Part shown: positions 23,301 through 30,037 of the stretch, in pieces
How the letters are laid out: the number at the start of each line of letters is the position of its first letter
Numbering within the stretch: position 1 is the stretch's first letter
From: Streptomyces turgidiscabies Car8
GTDB lineage: Bacteria; Actinomycetota; Actinomycetes; Streptomycetales; Streptomycetaceae
Reading direction: 5' to 3'
Length of the DNA stretch: 40,397 nucleotides
Assembly (NCBI RefSeq): GCF_000331005.1
Contig: NZ_AEJB01000475.1
Coordinates: 1-40,397 of the forward strand
The notes under the pieces: generated by a model
The model's input: only the letters and a program-made list of their open reading frames with translations
What the model was told of the DNA's origin: nothing
The model's database searches: none
Program-made: the position numbers and the translations under genes

Positions 23301-23773
23301 CCATCGCCCCTGCGGACGAGACCAGCACGGCCCGGCCACTCGTCGGCGGAAAGCGGCTGGACCTTACTTCGGCTGTGGAGGCCGTCGAGGCGCAGCAGTT
23401 CGGCGCGCAGTCTCTGCTCGCGCTCGGGCGGGCCATCGAGCTGGCGGGCACGCTGCCCGTCGGGCGCCTGAAGACTCGAGGTCTGTCGGCGGCGGCTGGG
23501 TTCGAAGCCGCGCAGCCCTTCAGAGGGACGAAGACCTGCGCGCTCGGTAGGGCTGCGGAGGTGTCGCGGGCTCTCATCGGCCCGAAGGTGCGGATCACGC
23601 CAGCGGTCGAGCACGGCCAGGCGCTCGTCCTCATCGGTCGGCGCCAGCAGCCGGCCGACCACCTTGCCCCCAGCACGTCCGGTCCGGTGCTCACTCCGAG
23701 CACGAGCGGCCCGGGCCTGTCGACGTCCGGCACTGGCCCGCTCCTGGCGGCCACCACAACGAGCGGAGGCTGA
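20315..23773 (+). CDS. giant repeat-containing virion protein
   Basis: The 1152-residue product has a modular build. Residues 1-195 look like a concanavalin/LamG-type beta-sandwich (WYRIELDYTDTAGTAG, DFHIDDVAVND). Residues 200-385 form a second beta domain. Residues 387-467 hold four 20-residue repeats. Residues 470-658 are another sandwich with AWLRIRETGGQLLWD, a LamG-like feature. Residues 660-1110 hold about 23 further repeats. The tail is Ser/Thr/Pro/Gly-rich. The repeat consensus is roughly ALGxAxExxxAxPLGRxK. Its place between head genes and connectors suggests a head fibre or a protein binding sugar polymers. A tail-fibre role is also possible. Confidence 0.75.
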   Translation: MARLWTCGFELQSVTAGVEVLSVTGTPTISTTVHRAGAASLRINPSAATQYVEQQIDSGTVKRTLHRFYLRITTLPSADCNIYGIGQSGYFPGLLRLKTTGVLTLRDGFTAADIGTASAALSTGVWYRIELDYTDTAGTAGSVTGAFKGYVNGVEFSSTVCSNINGWSRVRVGAQTAVSGDFHIDDVAVNDTTGSVQTGLPGPGNIVHLKPNAAGDNNLFGTAVGGTAGAGNNYTRISETTPDDATSYNETAATGTTTIDDVNLDSSATAGIGAGERVALVQVGARIGSNAATAASLVYRIKSQAAGTVLESGSVSVALNGWASQKSAAPYVYQLTSYTDPQAGGAWTQALLDTAQIGYRTNVSQATTRRVSALWALVETIPLTTAALGTASEVDTGQAAGKTKTKALALGSETDSGQALARRKTKALALSAETSTAQVLGRRKSIALGTATETNSAQTLVPLAGVPFSALADTFNDGVVDPAKWPDSYDPGGYSEVGGRARVACNTAYNAYASAEAYRLRESGVHVRMWPPAAGGATVEAWAQLLVQTITLGTDAIFEVSAITGNLIMAVRTGYFDPAQAAISYDATAHAWLRIRETGGQLLWDTSPDGITWTNRRTAASPGWVGDTNLQVQLIAHRDGGVDDVAEFDSFNTGASQSAALVLAGEVDTAQSLVGRKSLALGATGEVDSAQAPGRSRSRALAPAGEPEAAQPLGKAKTAALTVATETDQARALIGSRSAALGRAAETGAARPLGRAKASALLPAAETETAQSPAGRKQLALGTAVESAAARSFGSAKMAVLPVAEETATAVPLAPASGLVAAEETSTARSLGRVKARTVGVAGEVGEARPLGRVKAAGLTVAAETATARPLAGGRRRALVPSEETSTARPFVQSRARQLPTAVEESEALGLAGGSVAVLGRGSETDEARPVTGRKSQALTAVLAVESALPVAGRKTRALGTAGEFSTAQVLAAGKRAQLVAAAEVVEAERLLVPGAIAPADETSTARPLVGGKRLDLTSAVEAVEAQQFGAQSLLALGRAIELAGTLPVGRLKTRGLSAAAGFEAAQPFRGTKTCALGRAAEVSRALIGPKVRITPAVEHGQALVLIGRRQQPADHLAPSTSGPVLTPSTSGPGLSTSGTGPLLAATTTSGG
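21472..21711 (+). repeat. first block of in-frame 60-bp coding repeats
   Basis: Four consecutive 20-codon units encode variants of ALxxxxETxxxQxLxRRK inside the giant virion protein. DNA units are diverged, so these are old protein repeats and not recent tandem copies. Confidence 0.75.
22291..23646 (+). repeat. second block of about 23 coding repeats
   Basis: The frame encodes some 23 successive units of about 20 residues with a nearly fixed Glu at unit position 7, Ala at 11 and a Gly-Arg/Lys pair near 16-18. Only a few units deviate by one or two residues in length. Units differ strongly at DNA level. Confidence 0.75.
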
Positions 23774-23775
23774 CG

Positions 23776-24444
23776 ATGCCCGATGTCGGAGATCTCGTCA
23801 CGGCCAGTCTGACCGTGGCTCCGGCGGGCGTCACGACGGGCGCCAGCCTTGTCGTGACGCGCCCTGACGGGTCGGTCGTGACGCCCGTCGTGACGGGGTC
23901 CGACGACGGGGCGACCTGGACAGCTCCCGTCAGCTACACGCTGGCCGGGATCTGGCGGCTGTCGTGGACGGTCACGGGGACCGGTGCCTCCGTGCAGCAC
24001 GAGGTCGTGTCCGTCGCGCCGGCACCTGCGGTCATGGCGGACGTTCGCTCGTACGCGACGACCACCCAGCTCGCGAACTTCCTGCACGCGGCCCCGCCGT
24101 TGGACGCGGTGAAGCTCCTCGAGCGCGCGACCGATCTACTCGACAGCGACTTCCTGGGGCCCGCGGTGTACGACGTCGACGACGACGGCATGCCGACCGA
24201 CGCCGAGGTCATCGAGGCCTTCGCCGAAGCGGTCTGCGCGCAGGTGGAGTTCTGGGGTGAGGTCGGCGAGGAGACCGACATCAGCGGTCCGCTCCAGGGC
24301 GTCCAGCTCGGCTCGGTTGCGCTGCAGTTCGGTGCTGGCGACAACCGGTCCGGGCCGGACTACTACGCGCCCAAGCTCGTGCGCGCACTCCAGAACCTCC
24401 CCGGCGACAAGTTCCGCAGGGTCGCTTACTCGGGTGGCTGCTGA
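23776..24444 (+). CDS. head-tail connector with N-terminal Ig-like domain
   Basis: ATG 23776 follows GGAGG closely after the giant protein. Residues 1-85 resemble an Ig-like beta domain (TASLTVAPAGVTTGASLVV, then WRLSWTVTGTGAS). Residues 90-222 match the helical head-tail adaptor family (HK97 gp6/SPP1 gp15-like): YATTTQLANFLHAAPPLDA, LLERATDLLDSDFL and a C-terminal APKLVRALQNLPG. The adaptor ring docks below the portal. The Ig-like domain would be exposed at the neck. It overlaps the next gene by one base. Confidence 0.8.
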   Translation: MPDVGDLVTASLTVAPAGVTTGASLVVTRPDGSVVTPVVTGSDDGATWTAPVSYTLAGIWRLSWTVTGTGASVQHEVVSVAPAPAVMADVRSYATTTQLANFLHAAPPLDAVKLLERATDLLDSDFLGPAVYDVDDDGMPTDAEVIEAFAEAVCAQVEFWGEVGEETDISGPLQGVQLGSVALQFGAGDNRSGPDYYAPKLVRALQNLPGDKFRRVAYSGGC

Positions 24445-24764
24445 TGGTGAGGCGGATCCCTCGCCGGTACTTCATCCACGAGATCACGGTGGAGCCGTAC
24501 GCAGGGGAGTCCAGCACGAGCCACCTGTACGGTCCGCCAACCGCGGTGCGGTGCCTGCTCGACGAGCAGACACGCGCCGTACGGACACCCGGCGGCGAGC
24601 AGGTCACGTCCACGTCGACCGCGTATGCCGACCTCGAAACCGAGGCTCCGGCCCTGTCCCGGGTGACGCTCCCCGGCGGCCGGAAGACCACGGTCATCCA
24701 GGCCAAGCGGCGCGACGGCAAGACGCTCGGCACCCCCAACCACCTGGAAATCCAGCTCGAATGA
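24444..24764 (+). CDS. head-tail stopper-type protein
   Basis: ATG 24444 shares its A with the preceding TGA. The 106-residue product is beta-rich with YFIHEITVEPYAGES, then TAVRCLLDEQTRAVRTPGGE and a closing strand HLEIQLE. This matches the small head-closure/stopper proteins (SPP1 gp16-like) that follow the adaptor and seal the portal channel after packaging. Order in the cluster supports the call. Confidence 0.75.
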   Translation: MVRRIPRRYFIHEITVEPYAGESSTSHLYGPPTAVRCLLDEQTRAVRTPGGEQVTSTSTAYADLETEAPALSRVTLPGGRKTTVIQAKRRDGKTLGTPNHLEIQLE

Positions 24765-24774
24765 GGTGATCTGT

Positions 24775-25122
24775 GTGCCCAGCTACCGGCTGCGCTTCAA
24801 CGCGGAACTGGCCACACGGGCGATGCGGGAGGGAGCTGCGCGGGGTCTACTCCTCGCCGCTGAGCACGTCCTTGGGGAGAGCAACAATGTGGTCCCACTG
24901 GACGAGTCCGCACTTCAACGGTCTGGGACGGCGAGCGTGGACCCGGGGTCGCTGACCGCGACGGTCAGCTACGACACCCCGTACGCGGTCCGGCAGCACG
25001 AGGAGATGGATTACCAGCACGCGCCGGGCAGGACCGCGAAGTACCTGGAGACCCCGTTCAACGCGGAGCGGAATACCTCCCAGGCGCTGATCGCAGCGCA
25101 GGTCAGGCGGGCGCTGCGGTGA
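24775..25122 (+). CDS. minor capsid / tail-completion protein
   Basis: GTG 24775 is chosen over the in-frame GTG at 24766 because GAGGTGAT (24764-24771) is a near-perfect ribosome-binding site for it. The 115-residue product has a helical N-terminus, a DTPYAVRQHEEMDYQHAPG segment and RTAKYLETPFN. That second half is typical of the HK97 gp10-like minor capsid/neck family found between stopper and tail terminator. It overlaps the next gene by four bases. Confidence 0.72.
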   Translation: MPSYRLRFNAELATRAMREGAARGLLLAAEHVLGESNNVVPLDESALQRSGTASVDPGSLTATVSYDTPYAVRQHEEMDYQHAPGRTAKYLETPFNAERNTSQALIAAQVRRALR

Positions 25123-25559
25123 GCTCGGAGACCCACGACGTCGACCTCCTGGCGGGCGTGGCCGAGCTGCTCACGGCCGAGAGCGTCGGCGCCTACTCGC
25201 CGTCGGGCGCACTGCCTGCGGACGGGACGGGCATCGTCCTCGGTCGAATGCCGGACGGCCCGGATCGAGTGCTCGCGCTGACCCCGTATCCGGTGGCCGA
25301 CGACAACTCGACGGACTCGGTGACCGGCATCCAGGTGCGCATGCGCGCGGGCACGAACCCCCTCGACCTTGTCCAGCTGGCGAACGACGTCTTCACCGTG
25401 CTGCACAACCGCCTGAGCTGGGATGCCCGCAGCGTGCGCGTGGAGATCTCCTGGCGCAACAGCCAGGCATGGATCGGCCAGGACAGCCGCGGGCGCATGG
25501 AGCTGACCGGCAACTACTACTTCCGGACCGTGCGGTTCGGATCCCACCTGAACGACTGA
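25119..25559 (+). CDS. tail terminator-type minor capsid protein
   Basis: GTG 25119 overlaps the previous stop. The 146-residue product shows the pattern of the bacteriophage minor capsid family that acts as tail terminator. It has a helical start (DLLAGVAELLTAESVGAY). Central strands include SVTGIQVRMRAGTNP, with a helix NDVFTVLHNRLSW, and the final strand pair includes LTGNYYFRTVRFGS. The family caps the tail tube and joins it to the head. Position just before the tube gene agrees. Confidence 0.75.
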   Translation: MSSETHDVDLLAGVAELLTAESVGAYSPSGALPADGTGIVLGRMPDGPDRVLALTPYPVADDNSTDSVTGIQVRMRAGTNPLDLVQLANDVFTVLHNRLSWDARSVRVEISWRNSQAWIGQDSRGRMELTGNYYFRTVRFGSHLND

Positions 25560-25569
25560 GGAGGCCCCT

Positions 25570-26043
25570 GTGTCGACCCCCACGGAGGAGACCGAGCTCG
25601 CACGCGAGTGGCGGCTGGAGATCAACATGGGCACCGACGACGTGCCCGACTGGCAGCTCTGCCCGGGCATTCGAGAGTTCCAGCCGGAGTCCGAGCCGAA
25701 CATCGAGGACGCCTCCGACTACGACTCGGACGGCTGGGCGGGCAACGAGAAGACCGCCCAGTCCTGGAAGATCACCATCAAAATCCGCCGCAAGGCGAAC
25801 AAGGACGTCAAGATCTACAACCCGGTGCACGAGGCGATCCGGCTCGCGCACTACGCGTACGGCGACGCGAACAAGATCCGCCTCCGCTACATGAACCGCA
25901 ACGGCCTGCCCGAGGCCTACCAGGGCAAGGCGATCCCGAACTGGAAGCCGGCCGGGGGCGAGTACACCGCCTTGGGCGAGACGGACATCGAGTTCACCGG
26001 CGACGGTCCGCTCGTCCCGATCACCAACCCGCTGGCCCCGTGA
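25570..26043 (+). CDS. major tail tube protein
   Basis: GTG 25570 follows GAGGAGG. The 157-residue product has the compact beta design of siphovirus tail tube proteins: REWRLEINMGTDDVPDWQLC at the start, an acidic loop (EPNIEDASDYDSDGWAG), KITIKIRRK as a long strand, and GETDIEFTGDGPLVP at the end. It should polymerise into the flexible tail tube. The next frames are the tail chaperones, the usual order. Confidence 0.88.
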   Translation: MSTPTEETELAREWRLEINMGTDDVPDWQLCPGIREFQPESEPNIEDASDYDSDGWAGNEKTAQSWKITIKIRRKANKDVKIYNPVHEAIRLAHYAYGDANKIRLRYMNRNGLPEAYQGKAIPNWKPAGGEYTALGETDIEFTGDGPLVPITNPLAP

Positions 26044-26558
26044 TGGCGGGCGACGAGACGTTCGAGGCACTCGACGCGTTCCTCGACGACTACCTGGATC
26101 TCCCCGTAAGAGGTCGCGACGGGGAGATCCGCGTCTATCGGATCGAGGACCCGTCCGCCGAGGACGGCATCCGTGTCGAGAGGGTCACCACCCTTGCTGC
26201 TCGGCTCGCAGCTGGCGGCAAGGCGCCGGACACCCAGGTCCTGAACGACGAGGAGGAGAGGGACCTGTTTCGTCTGTGCCTCGGTGACGCCTACGACACG
26301 CTGCTGGCCGACGTGAAGTGGGGTCCCTTCAAGCACGTTGCGCTCACGGCCATGTTCTGGATCACCACCGACAAGGCCACCGCTCAGGAGTTCTGGCGGA
26401 CGGGGCAGCAGCCGGGAAAAGCGGTGAACCGGGCGGCCCGTCGGCAGGAGAAGCGCGATGGCTCGGCGTCGGCCGCGGCGAACTCGACGAGGCAACCGGG
26501 CTCTACGAGTGGTACGAGGGCGGGCTCACGTCGTCGTCGAAAGGGTTCAAGAACCTGA
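26043..26558 (+). CDS. tail assembly chaperone (gpG-like)
   Basis: ATG 26043 shares its first base with the tube stop codon. The 171-residue product is acidic and helical for about 130 residues (FEALDAFLDDYLDLPV, LFRLCLGDAYDTLLADV), then ends in a Ser/Arg-rich tail that appears to be the less meaningful unshifted extension. It occupies the place of lambda gpG and would bind the tape measure protein with its frameshifted partner. The slippery heptamer at 26414-26420 lies inside it. Confidence 0.85.
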   Translation: MAGDETFEALDAFLDDYLDLPVRGRDGEIRVYRIEDPSAEDGIRVERVTTLAARLAAGGKAPDTQVLNDEEERDLFRLCLGDAYDTLLADVKWGPFKHVALTAMFWITTDKATAQEFWRTGQQPGKAVNRAARRQEKRDGSASAAANSTRQPGSTSGTRAGSRRRRKGSRT

Positions 26559-26764
26559 CCTGGGAGCGGCTGCTCCAGCAGTGGCTGCTCATCGAGACCG
26601 ACTTCCACGAGACCTACGGGATCGACGTGGGAGACGGCATCCTCCAGCGCCGGTCATGGCGCTGGTTCCAGGCCCGTGTCCTCGGACTCCTCTCCGCTGA
26701 ATCACGCCTGCACCGGCACTTCGCGCCACCTCCCGAGAAAAACCCCCGCAATCCCAGGAGGTGA
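26043..26764 (+). CDS. tail assembly chaperone fusion (gpGT-like), -1 frameshift product
   Basis: Reading 26043-26420, slipping back one base, and continuing from 26420 to 26764 joins 126 gpG codons to a 114-residue domain that has no plausible start of its own. That domain begins SGEPGGPSAGEARW. It contains LYEWYEGGLTSSSKGFKNL, the Trp-rich LTWERLLQQWLLIETDFHE and RRSWRWFQARVLGL, features typical of the T-domain in actinophage chaperones that recruits tail tube subunits. Total length would be about 240 residues. Confidence 0.85.
26414..26420 (+). other. programmed -1 ribosomal frameshift site
   Basis: GGGAAAA reads G GGA AAA in the gpG frame, the canonical X XXY YYZ slippery form. Both shifted tRNAs can re-pair. 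The -1 frame is open from here to 26764. A short GC-rich stem downstream (around 26428-26440) could help pausing. Confidence 0.88.
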
Positions 26765-26770
26765 CCGATC

Positions 26771-29700
26771 GTGTCGCTCACCGTCGGTGAACTCAACGCA
26801 ATCCTCAGCGTCGATGACCGGGCGGTGAACCCTGGCCTGCGTCGCGCCGAGGACGCTCTGCGGACCTCCGGGCAGCGCATGGGCGCCGATGCCGACCGCA
26901 CTGGTCAGCAGGCGGGACAGCAGCTCGGGGACGGGTTCGTCCGCGGCGCCGATGGTCAGTGGCGGAACATGCAGGCGCAGCTTGTCGACGCCGTCACGGC
27001 TGCCTCTCTCGACGCGGAGGCGGCGGCACGCCGTGGCGGGCAGCAGGCTGGGGCGGCACTCGGCGATGGGCTCGCCGACGGCGCGGCAGACGGCGCAGAC
27101 GCGGCCGTCGACCAGGCCGAGGGTGGCCTGTCCCGCTTGCAGGCTGTGGCGCTCGGCGCGGGCGCCGCAGCCGGCGCCATCCTCATGACCGCGTTCGGGC
27201 AGGCGCTGGAGCAAGACCAGATCACGGCGCGACTCGGCGCGCAGCTCAACAAGACGCCGGCGCAGGCACAGCGGTACGGGCACGTCGCGGGCCAGCTGTA
27301 CGCGAAGGCGATCACCGAAGACTTCCAGACGGCGGCCGACACCATCGGCAGCGTCATGGGCGCCGGGCTGATCGACGCGGACGCGACGAACGCCGACATC
27401 CAGAAGGTGAGCACGAAGGTCGCCGACCTGACCTCGCTCTTCGGCCAAGACCTGGTGAAGGTCGTCAACGCGGCAAAGCAGATGATCCAGACGGGCATGG
27501 CGAAGGACGCCACGCAGGCCCTGGACCTGATCGCCGCCGGGTTCGGCACCAATATCAACAAAGCGGACGACTTCCTCGACACGCTGAACGAGTACAGCGT
27601 CCAGTTCAAGCGGGTCGGCCTGGACGGTAAGACCTCCATCGGCCTCATTACGCAGGCCATCGGCAAGGGCGCTCGCGACAGCGATCAAGTCGCGGACGCT
27701 ATCGGTCAGTTCGGTGAGCGGGCCCTCGCTGGCGGGAGCCGGTCGAGGCGGCGTCAAGGCATTGGTCTGAAGCCGACGATGTCGTGGCGAAGCTGAGAGG
27801 CGGCCCATCGGCGTCCAGCGCTCCAGATGACTACGGACGCCCTCCGTAAGACGAAAGACGGGGCCGACAGGCTCGCCGCCGCCGAAGCGCTGTTCGGCGA
27901 CCCAGGCATCGTGATGGGCGATGCGCTGCTGGCCCTCGATCCGGCGTCGGCAGCCGCTGCGTCCGGGATGGACAAGGCGGCTGGGGCGGCCGACAGGCTG
28001 GGCAAGGGCATTCACGACACGGCGTCCGCGAACATCGAGAAGTTCAAGCGCGGCGCCATGCAGCAACTCGTGGACTTCATCGGCGGCCAGGCCATCCCCG
28101 CGATGATCCGGCTGGGCGCCTTCGTGCGCGAGCACTCAACTTCCTTCAAGATCGCGGGCGCTGTCATCGCTGGTGTCCTTGTCCCCGCCTTGGTCCTGAT
28201 GGGTGTCACGGCGACCGTCGCAGCTGGCCGGGTCGTGTGGGGGTGGACGGCCACCGGTGCGGCCTCGGTCAGGAGTGCCGCGATCCAGGTCGGGGCTTCG
28301 CTCCGTACGGCTGGCGCTTGGCTGATGATGAAGGGCCGTGCGATCGGCTCGTTTGTCGCCGTTGCGGCCTCTGCCACGGCCAATGCGCTGCGTACGGCCG
28401 CTGTGTGGGCTGCCTCGGCGGCCAGGATGACGGCGACGTGGCTGCTGTCGGTGATTCGGGTGGCGGCTACGACGGTCGCGCAGTTCGTCCTGATGGCCGC
28501 GCGGGCGGTCGCGTGGGCCGCGATCATGGCTGCTCAGTGGCTGATCGCGATGGGTCCGGTCGGCTGGGTCATCGCCATCGTCATCGGCCTGGTGGCGTTG
28601 ATCATCGCGAACTGGTCCACGATCCAGAAGTGGACCGGCAAGATCTGGGACTGGGTCTGGAACAAGATCATGTCCGCCGTCGGCCTGATCCTTGGCGCGG
28701 TCAAGTTCCTCGGGCGACTGCCCAGCCTGGTCAGCGGCTACTTCGGCCGGATGAAGGACGCCGCGGTCCGCAAGGCGTTGGAACTCGTCCTATGGGTCAA
28801 AGGGCTGCCCGGGCGCATCAGTTCCGGGCTGGGCTCGCTGTCCGATCTGCTGGTCTCCAAGGGCATGGACATCGTGCACGGCCTGTGGTCCGGCATCAGC
28901 TCGATGGGCGGCTGGATCAAGTCCCAGCTCATCTCTTGGGCGAAGGACGTGATTCCGGGGCCGATCGCGAAGGCCCTCGGCATCAACTCCCCGTCCAAGG
29001 TCACGCGGGCGCAGGGCCGTTGGATCGCCCGTGGTCTGATCGACGGGCTGACCGGGTCGACGAAGCAGGTCAAGGCGGCGTCCGGGAAGCTCGCGGACAT
29101 CATCGCGGACAGCCTCAAGCCGGGCAAGAAGCGATCGGCCGCGCTGGCCAAGCTGGGCACCGGCACGCGGCAGCTCCTCGCTCTCGCCAAGCGCGAGGAG
29201 ACCCTCGCGGCCCGGCTGAAGACGTCCACGAAGCGGCTGGACGACCTGCGGAAGGCTCGGGAGACTCTCGCGGCCGATGTCGCCAAGGGGGTGCTGGACT
29301 CCGCGAACATCACGGGCCAGGACACCGGCGGCTGGCCACAGACCGCGGAGTCGATTCTCGTCGGCCTGCGGGCGGACACGGTGGCCGCGCAGGCCTTCGC
29401 GAAGAACCTCGCCGCCCTCCGAAAGAAGGGCGTCAGGTCGGACCTGATTTCGCAGATCGCTCAGGCCGGAGTCGATGGCGGCTCCTCTGCGGCTGCTGCC
29501 CTGGCCAACGCGAACTCGGGCCAGATCAAGCAGATCAACAGCCAGCAGGGCGCACTCGTGAGGGCGGCGAACCAGGCAGGGGCGACGGCCGGCGACGCGA
29601 TGTACGGAGCCGGGATCCGGGCCGCTCAGGGCCTCGTGAAGGGCCTCCAGTCACAGCAGACGGCCATCGAGCGGCAGATGCTGACGATCGCGCGCGGCAT

Positions 29701-30037
29701 GTCGAAGGCCATCCGCGCGGCCCTCGGAATCAAGTCCCCCTCGCGGGTGATGGCGCTGGTGGGCCGGTACACAGGACAGGGCCTGATCAAGGGGGTCGAG
29801 GGTCAGCGTGCTGCGGTCAACCGGAGCATGGCCAGCCTTGTCGAGACGCCGACCGCGGGCTCCTGGGACATGGCGTCGTCGCGGGCTCGCGCGGGCGCTG
29901 TGCAGCGCACGGTGTTGGAGATCCGGTCCTCCGGTCGCCCCGAGGACGACTACCTGGTCGGCCGATTGCAGCGCGGCATCCAGAAGAAGGGCGGCAAGGA
30001 CGCCGGCCTCGTGCTCGTTGGGAAGAGGGGCGGCTGA
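26771..30037 (+). pseudogene. tape measure protein gene with a disrupted reading frame
   Basis: GTG 26771 stands behind a perfect AGGAGGTGA site. The frame is open to 27796, stops, and is open again in the same frame from 27827 to 30037. Together about 1085 residues show a tape measure protein. The N-terminus is helical. Regions around TIGSVMGAGLIDAD and LDLIAAGFGTNINKADDFLD are typical. A membrane-active section lies near the middle (IVIGLVALIIANWSTIQKW). Two GINSPSKV/GIKSPSRV repeats occur toward the C-terminus. It sets tail length and enters the cell during ejection. See the patch at 27735-27825 for the frame problem, which may be a sequence error. Confidence 0.85.
27735..27825 (+). other. 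frame-scrambled patch in the tape measure gene
   Basis: Family-like peptides appear here in three different frames in succession: IGLK or VKAL, then ADDVVAKLRGGPSAS, then ALQMTTDALRK in the original frame. At least two compensating one-base changes are needed, and four small homopolymer changes would restore the smoothest family-like text. Confidence 0.7.

Noticed and set aside
21560..24087. 600-700-codon reverse-strand frames opposite the repeat protein.
   Set aside because: They mirror the repeated codons of the forward gene and show no independent start signal or domain.
28237..30036. Long upstream extension in the frame of the minor tail protein.
   Set aside because: This part overlaps the tape measure gene in another frame, is low-complexity Arg/Gly-rich, and the ATG at 30037 has the natural position.
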